NCBI RefSeq assembly: GCF_000372745.1
Contig: NZ_KB889685.1
Span: 1-64,000 of the forward strand
Direction of reading: 5' to 3'
From: Embleya scabrispora DSM 41855
Lineage (GTDB): Bacteria > Actinomycetota > Actinomycetes > Streptomycetales > Streptomycetaceae
DNA: 64,000 nt
The notes beneath the pieces are model-generated. The model did not search any database, was not told where the DNA came from, and was given only the letters and a program-made list of their open reading frames with translations. Shown here in pieces: positions 7,775-15,925 of the stretch. The position numbers and the translations under genes were made by a program. How positions within the stretch are numbered: position 1 is the first letter of the stretch; each line of letters begins with the position of its first letter.

Positions 7775-8503
7775 TCAGCGTGTCGGGGCGGCGGCAAGCA
7801 ACGCGGATCCGGCCGGACCGTCGTCGTCGGGCTTGAGGTAGTCGTGCTCCAACAGCCATTTGACGTTGAGCCGTTGACCCTCGCCCGGGTTCACGAAGAC
7901 CGGGTCCAGAAGGATCTGCCGTCCGCCGCCGGGCTGTTCGAACCACGCGGCGATGCGTCCCTGCCAGACCTTGAACGGCCGGGTGACCTCGTAACGGTGG
8001 TAGCCGCAGGGAAAGGCCGAATCGCGCGTCATCAGGTTCTGCGGCGGCAGGGCTCGCTTGGCGTACCGGTCGCCGGCGGGGGCGAGGAAGCTGCCGTACT
8101 CCGACCCGAAACGATCCAGGTCCTGACCGACCCGCAGGGTCGTCTCGTGCTTGTCGAGTTCGCCGTCGGTCCGGGCGAAGCCGTCGTCGGGCGGGTACTT
8201 CCAGACGTTCGCCTCGTTGTTCCAGTACTTGTCCAGGAACGCCGCCGATGACAGGTTTCCGGTCCGCCGGTAGCCGGACAACAGCGGGCCCACCGGCCGC
8301 TCCGCGCGGGTGGGCAGGTCATCCGGACCCAGCCGCTCGTCCCCGTCCAACGGCTTCACGCACACGACCCGCGCCGAACCCGTGCCGACGGCGGCGAACT
8401 TGGACTCCACGGGAGCCGCCTGGACGGTTCCGGCGGCAGCCAGCACGACACCGGCCAGCACAGCCCCGCCCGCCACCGCGACCAATCGCCCTCTTGCGAA
8501 CAT
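7775..8503 (-). CDS. Exported TNT-domain protein (predicted NAD+ glycohydrolase)
   Basis: 242-residue protein with an N-terminal signal peptide (MFARGRL then a hydrophobic core to Ala-Gln-Ala-Ala near 29-32). The body carries the TNT (tuberculosis necrotizing toxin, PF14021) pattern: YPPDDGF near 110, LDRFGSEYGSFLAPAGDRYAK near 140, LPPQNL near 163, YHRYEV, and the C-terminal WFEQPGGGRQ block with the family's conserved Gln. TNT enzymes hydrolyse NAD+ to ADP-ribose and nicotinamide. The frame is open to 8551, but that extension contains a rare TTA codon and no ribosome binding site. ATG at 8503 is preceded by GAGAGG and starts the signal peptide directly. Tightly linked to the small gene downstream. 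Confidence 0.82.
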   Translation of the reverse strand: MFARGRLVAVAGGAVLAGVVLAAAGTVQAAPVESKFAAVGTGSARVVCVKPLDGDERLGPDDLPTRAERPVGPLLSGYRRTGNLSSAAFLDKYWNNEANVWKYPPDDGFARTDGELDKHETTLRVGQDLDRFGSEYGSFLAPAGDRYAKRALPPQNLMTRDSAFPCGYHRYEVTRPFKVWQGRIAAWFEQPGGGRQILLDPVFVNPGEGQRLNVKWLLEHDYLKPDDDGPAGSALLAAAPTR

Positions 8504-8626
8504 CCGCACGTGCCGCCTCTCGAGATCGCCCATCAGGAATAAGCCACTCATATCGCCCGGGGAGTCTTCGGCGGTGCTTCACCACTGCGAAGTCACCCGA
8601 AGGGATGCAGATCGCGCGGTGCGGCG

Positions 8627-8720
8627 GGGTGGCGGGGGTTCGGTGGGGCTGGGTTCGTGGCGGGGGGTTCGGTGACGGGGGGTTCGGTGGGGCTGGGTTC
8701 GGTGGCGGGGAATGGGTGGC
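8627..8720. repeat. G-rich imperfect direct repeats
   Basis: A block of GGGGTTCGGTGG / GGGGCTGGGTTCGG / GGCGGGGGGTTCGG units on the plus strand, between the divergent TNT and GNAT genes. Multiple runs of four or more G could form G-quadruplexes. Apart from this the 8504-8816 gap shows no gene. Confidence 0.7.
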
Positions 8721-8816
8721 TGGGAACAGGGCGGCAGGCGAGGAGGGCGACTGGGGACGGGGCCGGGCTCGGTGCCCGTCGAGGGGGCCGGCCGGGGTGC
8801 ACGGCAGGATTGGGGG

Positions 8817-9335
8817 GTGAATGATCTGATTCGGGTGCCACAGGTCGGTGAGATGGAGCGGCTTCGCGAGATCGAGGTGGCGGCCGGGATGGCCTTCGCA
8901 GCGGTGGGGATGCCCGAGATCGCGGCGGACGAGCCGTTGTCCGTCGAGGAGTTGCACGCGTACCGGGCGGGCGGGCGATGCCTGGTGGTCGGAGCTTCGA
9001 CGGAGTCGGCGCTGGGCTATGTGATTTGGGACCTCGTGGACGGCGCCGCGCACATCGAGCAGGTGTCCGTGCATCCCGACGGGGCGCGCCGGGGTCTGGG
9101 GCGGGCGCTGATCGATCGCGTGCAGGCGGACAGCGGGCTCGCGTTGACGTTGACCACGTTTCGGGATGTGGCATGGAACGCGCCGTACTACGCGCGGATC
9201 GGGTTCGGCGTACTCGACGCCGCCGAGGTGACGCCGGGCCTGGTGGCGATCCGGGCACACGAGGCGGCCATCGGGTTGGATCGGTGGCCTCGGGTGTGCA
9301 TGCGGCGATCGGTCTCGTGGCGATCGGTTTCCTGA
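8817..9335 (+). CDS. GNAT-family N-acetyltransferase
   Basis: 172-residue GCN5-related acetyltransferase using acetyl-CoA; acceptor unknown. The acetyl-CoA pyrophosphate-binding motif is visible as VHPDGARRGLGRALIDR (about residues 83-99) after the beta-4 strand GAAHIEQVSV. A C-terminal beta-bulge region with YYARIGFGVLD follows. GTG at 8817 is chosen because the frame upstream is only Gly/Arg-rich low complexity and a G-rich Shine-Dalgarno-like run precedes it. The last 12 residues are encoded by a repeated cggtctcgtgg-type element that continues downstream, so the C-terminus may have been altered by repeat slippage. Stand-alone, divergent from the TNT gene. Confidence 0.82.
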   Translation: MNDLIRVPQVGEMERLREIEVAAGMAFAAVGMPEIAADEPLSVEELHAYRAGGRCLVVGASTESALGYVIWDLVDGAAHIEQVSVHPDGARRGLGRALIDRVQADSGLALTLTTFRDVAWNAPYYARIGFGVLDAAEVTPGLVAIRAHEAAIGLDRWPRVCMRRSVSWRSVS

Positions 9336-9525
9336 CGACACTCTCGGGACGACGGGTCTCGTGACGACCGGTCTCGTAACGGCCCGACTTCTGGGGAGTG
9401 CTCACCTGGAGAACGGTTGACCGGCTACCGGTCCACCGACCACCGGTCTCGTAGTGTGCGTTCGCCTTCGATCTCGACATGGTTTACGAAATTCCCGGCA
9501 GTCTTTGCCGATTTCCCTGCCATTG

Positions 9526-9540
9526 CTGACGGCCGGTCAG
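9526..9540. promoter_or_regulatory. CTGAC-N5-GTCAG dyad upstream of the LCP gene
   Basis: Inverted repeat with 5-bp arms 14 nt before the LCP start codon, adjoining a TAGCTT -10-like hexamer (9542-9547). The same arms and spacing recur at 14793-14807. Operator function is inference. Confidence 0.35.
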
Positions 9541-9553
9541 CTAGCTTCTGCGC

Positions 9554-10678
9554 ATGACGGATGCGCTGGGGGCAACGGACGAGTCCGCCGAGGTGGGCGG
9601 GACGGACGAAGCCGGCGGAGCGGACGAGGCCGGCCAGACGGGAGAGGCCGACAGATCGGACGGGGTCGACGGAGCGGACGCGCAAGCCGAGCCGACCTCG
9701 ACGCCCGAGCGCAAGCCCTGGTCGCGGCGCCGCAAGGCGGTCGTGGGACTGGTCGCGCTGCTCACGCTGTCGCTGTTCGTGGTCGGTGGGTGCACGGTCT
9801 GGGTGGTGTACTCGCTCAACGCCAACATCAAGCGCATCGACGGAGTCTTCGACCGATCGAGCATCCCCGCCGCGGGACCGCGCCCACCGGCCGATCCCAC
9901 CGCCGGCCGAGCGCTGAACATCCTGCTCGTCGGAATGGACGCGGCGGCGGCCGGCGCCGACCCCGAGGCGCTGGAGGGGCGGCGCAGCGACACCATGATG
10001 ATCCTGCACCTGCCCGCCGGTCGGGCCTCGATCTCGGCGATCTCGCTGCCGCGCGACTCGTGGGTGTCGATCCCGGGACGCGGCGAGGCCAAGCTGAACG
10101 CGGCCTTTTCGTGGGGCGGCCCCGCACTGCTCGTGGCCACCATCGAGAACCTGACCGGGGTACGGATCGACCACTACGCGGCGGTGGACTTCGGCGGCTT
10201 CAAGGGCATGGTCGACGCGCTCGGCGGGGTGACGGTGGACGCCGACAAGGGCCGGGCCGAGCTGGACGGCAACGAGGCGCTCAAGTTCGTACGGCAGCGG
10301 TACGGGCTCGGTCGGGGCGACCTCGATCGGGTGGCGCACCAGCAGCAACTTCTGGGCGCGATCGCGGAGAAGGTCACCGCGGAGGGCGTGCTCGGCAGCC
10401 CGCTGCGCACCGAGAACCTGTTGCAGTCGCTGACCAAGTCGCTGACCGTCGACGACAACCTCAACTTCAAGGCACTGCTCGACCTGGCCACCGACCTCAA
10501 GGGCATCAGCGAAGCCGACCTGGCGTTTCGCACCGCCCCCGTCGCCGGCTTCGGCGAACGCGGAGGCGGCCAGAGCGTGGTCCTGCTCGACGACAAGCGC
10601 TGCAAGGAACTCTTCGCCGCGGTCCGCGCCGACATCCCCTGGCCGGAGCCGGCTCCCGGCGAACTGTGGCGGCCCTGA
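9554..10678 (+). CDS. LytR-CpsA-Psr (LCP) family cell wall glycopolymer ligase
   Basis: Membrane-anchored phosphotransferase that attaches polymers such as teichoic acid to peptidoglycan. 374 residues: an acidic Asp/Glu/Ala/Gly-rich cytoplasmic tail (1-55), one transmembrane helix (about 62-85), then the extracellular LCP domain. That domain shows LNILLVGMD, RRSDTMMILHL, the ISLPRDSWVSIPGRGEAKLNAAF signature of polyprenyl-phosphate binding, and later LKFVRQRYGLGRGDLDRVAHQQ with the conserved Arg residues. There is no clear ribosome binding site; a TAGCTT hexamer 7 nt before the ATG suggests a leaderless transcript. Stand-alone gene, convergent with the large unknown gene. Confidence 0.92.
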   Translation: MTDALGATDESAEVGGTDEAGGADEAGQTGEADRSDGVDGADAQAEPTSTPERKPWSRRRKAVVGLVALLTLSLFVVGGCTVWVVYSLNANIKRIDGVFDRSSIPAAGPRPPADPTAGRALNILLVGMDAAAAGADPEALEGRRSDTMMILHLPAGRASISAISLPRDSWVSIPGRGEAKLNAAFSWGGPALLVATIENLTGVRIDHYAAVDFGGFKGMVDALGGVTVDADKGRAELDGNEALKFVRQRYGLGRGDLDRVAHQQQLLGAIAEKVTAEGVLGSPLRTENLLQSLTKSLTVDDNLNFKALLDLATDLKGISEADLAFRTAPVAGFGERGGGQSVVLLDDKRCKELFAAVRADIPWPEPAPGELWRP

Positions 10679-10722
10679 GCCCGTCACAAACGCCGCGTCG
10701 AGCGCACGGCGCAGTCGAGCGC

Positions 10723-13700
10723 TCAGCACAGTCGATGCAGGGCGCGGCGCGCGGCCTTGACCACCTCGGGGTCGGGGTGGGCAGCCTCGGCGAAGCGCAG
10801 CACGTCCTCGGCGCAGGGGTGGCCCATCGTCGCGAGTTCGCCGAAGACCACGTCGGCGCCCGGGCCCTGGCTGCCCGTCACCTCGGTGAGCAGGCCCAGT
10901 ACGGCCGCCTCGTGCCGGCCGAGCAGCGCCGCGGCGGCGTTGTCCGCGGTCAACCAGGCCAGCGTGCGCAAGGTCGCGGGTGGCACTTCCTGGTCGTGGG
11001 TGAGGCGCCAGTTCCATACGTGCGGGGCGAGGGTGGGGTCGGCGACGGCCTCGGCGAGGGCGTGTTCGACGGCGGCCTCGGGCAGATCGGCGTCACCCAC
11101 GTGGGCGAAGAGCATGAGCCGCTCGGTGGGGCCGGCCGCGCCCGCAACCGCACACAGTTCGGACAGCGCGGCGTCGACCGGGCGGCACGCGATCCAGCTC
11201 GCGAACGTCCGCGTCGCCACCGGTCGCGGCCATGCCCCCATCGCACCGAGCAGCCGGGCGCCCGACGCCGCGGTGTAGTCGTCGACGGTGGCGACGGGCA
11301 GCCCCTGCTCACGAAACATCCGGTGCACGAGCGTGCCACCGAGGCCGGTCAGCGTAATGCCCTCGGCGGTGCGCCGAACAATGCCGAGCGCGGCCAGCCG
11401 ATCGGCGAGCAGGATCACCCCGACACGGACCCGATCGAGCAACTCGTCAGATGCCCGATCGGCGGGCACGGTGGCGGGCGGGCGCGGGTCGGTCGCGGGT
11501 GCAGGCGGGTGGGGGTCGGGCCCAGATGGGCTCAAGCCGGTCGCAGGCGCTGGCGGACACGTGTCGGAAACGGGCGGGCGCAGGTCGGCCGCAGGCATAG
11601 GCGGACGCGCATCGGACGCGGGCGCACGCGAGTCGGGCGCAGGCGCAGGCGAACTCGAGTCCGTCGCGGGCGAACTCGAGTCCGTCGCGGGCGCAGGCGG
11701 GTGCGAGTCGGTCGCGGGCACGGGCGGATACGGGTCGGTCGCCGGCACAGTCGCAGGCGGGTGCGAGTCGATTGCGGACGCAGGCGCAGGCGGGTGCGAG
11801 TCGGTCGCGGGTGCAGGGGCAGGCGTGCGCGAATCGGTCGCGGGCGGACGCGAGTCGGCCTCAGGTGCGGGCCGGCGCAGGTCCATCGCAGGCAGGCGTG
11901 ACTCGGGCGCAGACGAGCGCGGGTCGGGCGTACCCGCAGCCGCAGCGCACAGTCGGCCCATCTCCCGGACCAGGTCGGGCGCGTCCAGGATCCGGCCGAG
12001 CGCGAACGCCTCGTCGTCGGCCGGCGGCTCGGTGGGCAGCGTCCGAACCACGTGGTCGAGGTCGCGACGCACCGCCAGGCCCACGAACAGTGACACCGGG
12101 AGCGGTCCGCCGAGTTGCACCAGGCCGGTGAACAGCGACGCGGCAAGCCCCTCGGGGACGTCCCATCGCTGCTCGTGGGCCTCGCCGAAGGTCGCGTTGT
12201 CCTCGGCCACCACCACCATCGCGCGCGCGGCGAGCGCGATCAGCTCGCGGTCACCGCCCTCGCGCCACACCCGCAGGCCGTCCGCGACGTGCACCGCGCC
12301 GTCGAGCAGGACCAGCAGACCGGTGCCCAAGGCAAGCGTCCAGCGCCGGTGCAGGGCATGCTCGCCCCGAGCGGTACGGGGCGGGCCGGCAACGGGGCGA
12401 CAGGGTTGCTCGGGGATACCGAGATCGACCATGGCCCGGCGTGCGACCTCGTCCGTCAGTACCTCCTCCCCGGTGACCGGCAGTGGCCCGTGCTCCTCCA
12501 CGTACTCCGCGAGCGCCGCCGCCTGCGCCAACAGCGGCGACATCCGAGCAGCCAGCGCGCACTCGGAGGTGGGTGGCACGTACAGCGGCGGCAGCGCGGG
12601 CTCGCTCGGCCCACCGCCCGGGCCGGTGAGCGGAGCGGGCACGCCGAGTTCGAGGAAGCGGGTGCGCAGCCCGTACAGTCCCAACGGGGTCAGCCGCACC
12701 GCCATGAACGGCGCGCCGCCGCCCACGAGCTCTCGGATCTCCAGGACACCGAACGCCCGCAGGTCGTCCATCTGGTGGGCCAATGTCAGGCCGGTGAACA
12801 GCGCCGGATCGGCCACCGAGGGCGACCTCGGCCGGCCGTCGGGCGTGTACGAGAGCAGTTCGAACAGCCCGCCCATCGGCACCCACCGCCCCGCGTGGTC
12901 GTACAACTCGCGCAACAGCTCGCGCATCACGTCGCCGCCGCGCAACACATGCCCGGCACGACGCACCGCCGGTCGCCCGGTGGCCTCGCCGACCGCCACG
13001 CCCTCCCACAGGCTCGACCACACGCGCAGCACGTCGCACGGCCGACCGACCGCCAAGGCCCGGGTAAGCGCGCCCGCGGTCGCGATGGTGCGGCCGACCT
13101 CGATCAGGCCCGCCGCACAGGCGATCGACCAGACATGGTGCAACGGCTCGACGTCGCGTGCGCTGCGAACACCCGCAACCGGTGCGTCGATACCCAGCAG
13201 TGACGCGGCCTCGGCGGCCGGCACCCGGCACAGGACACCGGTCGCGGTCACCGGCCGCCCACGACCGACCCAGCGGGCGAGGGTGAGCGCAGCGGCGAAC
13301 GACGGCGCCGCCGACGCGGCCCGAGCCAACTCGCGCTCGTCCGGCAGCCGAACCGCCGGCAGCGCCCTACCGCGCCCGAAGCCAGTCGCGTAGCCCGCCA
13401 CAAACAACTTCTTCGCCGAGCCCCAGCAGGTCGAATCCGCCATCCGGGCCGGGAGCTCGCCCTCGTGTCGATCCAGCACCGCGAGCAGCGGGTCGAGCCG
13501 GTCGCTGTCCGGATGCAGGGGCCCACGCTCGCGCAGGAACTCCAGGAACAAGCGCAGCGCGGGCACCACCAGACCCACCGTCTCCTCGCGGGGCAGCGCG
13601 ACGTGCGCCGGCACCAACGTCTCCAGCAGCGCGTTCAGGTCGCCGGCGCGCCAGTGGGTGTGGTCGTCGATCCGCAGGCAGGCAACCCGCAGATCGAGCA

Positions 13701-13812
13701 ACGTGCCCACGACGTCGATCATCCGCTCGGCGTCAGGGGCCGGCCGGCCCGCTCGCGAAAGCCACGTGCCGAAGTCGGCCACGATGCCGCAGGAATCGGG
13801 AGATAGCGCCAC
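10723..13812 (-). CDS. Large protein of unknown function with tandem Pro/Ala/Asp/Ser linker
   Basis: 1029 residues, no signal peptide or membrane helix. Residues 1-625 are an alpha-helical, Leu/Ala/Arg-rich body with winged-helix-like pieces (for example FGVLEIRELVGGGAPFMAVRLTPLGLYGLR). Residues about 625-785 are a low-complexity linker of ATDSHPPAPA-like units. Residues about 790-1029 are again helical, ending in HEAT-like repeats. I do not recognise a named family. The frame is open to 13983, but GTG at 13812 (protein start VALSPDSCGIVADFG) is preferred because the upstream part crosses a 16-bp hairpin and loses coding-like composition. No operon partner; convergent with the LCP gene. Third-position GC is normal for a real gene. 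Confidence 0.75.
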   Translation of the reverse strand: MALSPDSCGIVADFGTWLSRAGRPAPDAERMIDVVGTLLDLRVACLRIDDHTHWRAGDLNALLETLVPAHVALPREETVGLVVPALRLFLEFLRERGPLHPDSDRLDPLLAVLDRHEGELPARMADSTCWGSAKKLFVAGYATGFGRGRALPAVRLPDERELARAASAAPSFAAALTLARWVGRGRPVTATGVLCRVPAAEAASLLGIDAPVAGVRSARDVEPLHHVWSIACAAGLIEVGRTIATAGALTRALAVGRPCDVLRVWSSLWEGVAVGEATGRPAVRRAGHVLRGGDVMRELLRELYDHAGRWVPMGGLFELLSYTPDGRPRSPSVADPALFTGLTLAHQMDDLRAFGVLEIRELVGGGAPFMAVRLTPLGLYGLRTRFLELGVPAPLTGPGGGPSEPALPPLYVPPTSECALAARMSPLLAQAAALAEYVEEHGPLPVTGEEVLTDEVARRAMVDLGIPEQPCRPVAGPPRTARGEHALHRRWTLALGTGLLVLLDGAVHVADGLRVWREGGDRELIALAARAMVVVAEDNATFGEAHEQRWDVPEGLAASLFTGLVQLGGPLPVSLFVGLAVRRDLDHVVRTLPTEPPADDEAFALGRILDAPDLVREMGRLCAAAAGTPDPRSSAPESRLPAMDLRRPAPEADSRPPATDSRTPAPAPATDSHPPAPASAIDSHPPATVPATDPYPPVPATDSHPPAPATDSSSPATDSSSPAPAPDSRAPASDARPPMPAADLRPPVSDTCPPAPATGLSPSGPDPHPPAPATDPRPPATVPADRASDELLDRVRVGVILLADRLAALGIVRRTAEGITLTGLGGTLVHRMFREQGLPVATVDDYTAASGARLLGAMGAWPRPVATRTFASWIACRPVDAALSELCAVAGAAGPTERLMLFAHVGDADLPEAAVEHALAEAVADPTLAPHVWNWRLTHDQEVPPATLRTLAWLTADNAAAALLGRHEAAVLGLLTEVTGSQGPGADVVFGELATMGHPCAEDVLRFAEAAHPDPEVVKAARRALHRLC
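11455..11935 (-). repeat. Intragenic tandem minisatellite encoding a Pro/Ala/Asp/Ser linker
   Basis: Degenerate repeats of about 24-30 nt (plus strand GCAGGCGGGTGCGAGTCGGT-like) lie inside the 1029-residue gene. They include an exact 21-bp tandem duplication at 11651-11671 and 11672-11692 encoding a repeated TDSSSPA unit. Unit lengths are multiples of three, so changes in copy number would keep the frame. Confidence 0.85.
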
Positions 13813-13838
13813 GTCGCAGAGCGTAGTGAGCGCCGCAT

Positions 13839-13876
13839 CCGCTTCGCATGGATTTCGGACAATCCATGCGAAGCGG
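13839..13876. other. 16-bp perfect inverted repeat just upstream of the large unknown gene
   Basis: Arms 13839-13854 and 13861-13876 with a 6-nt loop (TCGGAC), 27 nt from the proposed GTG start at 13812. There is no T run. It could be an operator or a 5' UTR hairpin that limits translation. Confidence 0.6.
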
Positions 13877-14790
13877 CAAGAGGCCGGCCCGAAGCGCTGT
13901 CGAGGAGCCCCCAACGCCCGTCCACGTACCCGCGCACGCACGCACTGACAGCCACTCACAACGCCGCCTGCGCCCACGACCACACTCGCCTACATCGGCA
14001 CCCGCGCCCGCGGCCACCGACGCCTGCACCCTCTGACGACTGCGGCCCGCGCTCACCGACGCCTCCGCCGGCACCCGCAACCGATGCCACCGGCAACTGC
14101 GACCGCACTCGCCCGCACCCGCGACCACGGCCACGTGCCATGAACAACCGCAACCACACGCGCCGGCATCGCCGCCCGGGCCCTCCGACGACTACACCCG
14201 CATCCGCCGACGACCTTGCCCGCACCCCACTCGCTCATCGGCGCCGGGCGCCCTACGACTGCCGGCCTCGGCACCCGCGCCCGCGCCCGCAGGCATCGAC
14301 CTCGGTGCCCGTCCGCACCCACCCCCGCCGGCACGGCACCTGCGCTCGCGACCACACACCCACGGCACCGGCTACCGGCTACCGGCTACCGGCTACCGGC
14401 TACCGGCTACCGGCTACCGGCTACCGGCTACCGGCTACCGACAATCTCAACCGCCGACACCCACACCCGGTGGCCTCACCTACCACCATCCGCGCCTGGC
14501 CCAACGCAGGGCCGCACCCGCGTCCCGCGTCCCCAACCGCTCGCAGGCGCAAGCACACGCCGGGCCTCTCGCCGGCGCCCGCCAACACCAACCGGCACTC
14601 GCGCCCAAGCCCCATCGCTCCGGCGCCCACCAACGCCGGCCGACACCGGCACCGCACCCGCCGGGGGCGTACGCCGCCTCGCCCACCACCTCACTCCCCC
14701 GCAAACCAACGCCCCCTCGCACCCGCACCGCCCCCACCGCCGCCAGGCACGCGTGTACGACCCGCACCGAACGGTGATGTCCGCCACTTT
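13877..14790. other. C-rich, repeat-rich region without recognisable genes
   Basis: About 0.9 kb with strong plus-strand C bias and scattered GCACCCGC / GCCCGCACCC units. Open frames give only Arg/Pro/Ala/His low-complexity protein with no ribosome binding sites. Its units resemble the complement of the linker minisatellite in the neighbouring gene. I see no gene here. Confidence 0.6.
14367..14440. repeat. Heptanucleotide tandem repeat (ACCGGCT) x 10.6
   Basis: Ten perfect copies of ACCGGCT plus a partial ACCG, with no sequence variation. Intergenic. A perfect array of a 7-mer suggests recent expansion by replication slippage and likely length variation between strains. Confidence 0.95.
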
Positions 14791-14792
14791 TG

Positions 14793-14807
14793 CTGACTAA
14801 GCGTCAG
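14793..14807. promoter_or_regulatory. CTGAC-TAAGC-GTCAG dyad upstream of the SDR/LLM cluster
   Basis: Inverted repeat 170 nt upstream of the SDR start, in the first stretch that is not C-rich repeat DNA. It has TetR-operator-like proportions. A regulator gene is not adjacent. Confidence 0.4.
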
Positions 14808-14977
14808 ATCACCTGCGGACCTGCGTGAACACCCGCGCTCCGGCTCGGAAAAAGACAGCCGTCTCCCTTCAGGTGACGGGTCGTCAGGTGGCATGGTGAC
14901 CCCAGCGCAGAGCACGGCCCGCGACGGCGGCCCCGCGCCGAGGCGACAACGTACGCGATCCACAGTGAGGTGCCCCC

Positions 14978-15787
14978 GTGCTGCTCGACCCTTCCGCCGC
15001 CCTGCTCACCGATCGCATCGCCGTGGTCACCGGCGCCGCCCGGGGAATCGGCGCGGCGACGGCCGTCGCACTGGCCCGGTTCGGCGCGGACGTCGCCATC
15101 TGCGACCGCGAGCCGATCGGCCTCCAGGAGACCGCAAAGGCGATCGAGGCGAGCGGCCGTCGGACGCTCGCGGTCGAACTCGACGTCCGCGACGGCGACG
15201 GCGTCGAGCGCTTCCTCCACGAGGCGCACAGCACACTCGGCGGTCTGGACATCCTCGTCAACAACGCCGGCGGCGGCTTCTGGTCGCCGTTCATGGAGGT
15301 CCGCCCCAAGGGCCAGACCGCACTGGTCGACGAGAACTTCACCTCCGTCACGCACGTGATCCGGCACGGCGCCCCGCTCATGCGCGAGGGCGGCTCGATC
15401 GTCAACGTGACCAGCATCGAGGCGTTCCGCGCGGCACCCGGCTTCGCGGTGTACGCCGCGATGAAGGCCGCGGTCGAACAACTCACCAAGTCGCTCGCCC
15501 TCGAACTCTCGGATCGCCGCATCCGGGTCAACTGCGTCGCCCCCGACGCGATCCCCACCCCCGGCGACGCCGGCCTCGCGGAGACGTTCGAGACCGACGA
15601 AGGCGCCTACGACTACGCCGCCAAGGTCCCCCTCGGCCTGGGCACACCGGACGACTGCGCCGCCCCGATCGTCTTCCTCGCCGGCGATCTGGCCCGCTTC
15701 GTCACCGGCACCACCCTGCACGTCGACGGCGGCACCATGGCCGCCTCCGGCTGGGTTCGCCGCCCGGACGGCACCTTCACCCCCTGA
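14978..15787 (+). CDS. Short-chain dehydrogenase/reductase (classical SDR)
   Basis: 269-residue NAD(P)-dependent oxidoreductase. The Rossmann motif TGAARGIG is at about residues 19-26, Asp in CDRE near 47 suggests a preference for NAD(H), and NNAGGG is near 93. The catalytic Ser (VTSIEA) and YAAMK tetrad residues are near 142 and 159. GTG at 14978 follows GTGAGG. Substrate unknown. First gene of a same-strand cluster with a flavin monooxygenase and an EthD-like protein, suggesting joint oxidation of one organic substrate. Confidence 0.9.
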   Translation: MLLDPSAALLTDRIAVVTGAARGIGAATAVALARFGADVAICDREPIGLQETAKAIEASGRRTLAVELDVRDGDGVERFLHEAHSTLGGLDILVNNAGGGFWSPFMEVRPKGQTALVDENFTSVTHVIRHGAPLMREGGSIVNVTSIEAFRAAPGFAVYAAMKAAVEQLTKSLALELSDRRIRVNCVAPDAIPTPGDAGLAETFETDEGAYDYAAKVPLGLGTPDDCAAPIVFLAGDLARFVTGTTLHVDGGTMAASGWVRRPDGTFTP

Positions 15788-15925
15788 CCGAAAGCGCCGG
15801 CGCCCGCACCCGTCGGCCCCGCCCGCGCCCCGGGGCTCCCGAACGAGCCACCGAAGCAACCCGAACGCACCCGAACCCACCGACCGATCACCTCGCCCCG
15901 ACCAGACCGCGGAACTGGGAGTGCA

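Noticed and set aside
14367..14440. Possible CRISPR array
   Set aside because: Units are 7 nt with no spacers and no cas genes nearby; a simple tandem repeat.
14140..14800. Two overlapping frames encoding YRLPATG repeats
   Set aside because: The repeat peptide is only the translation of the ACCGGCT array; flanks are Arg/Pro/His-rich with no ribosome site.
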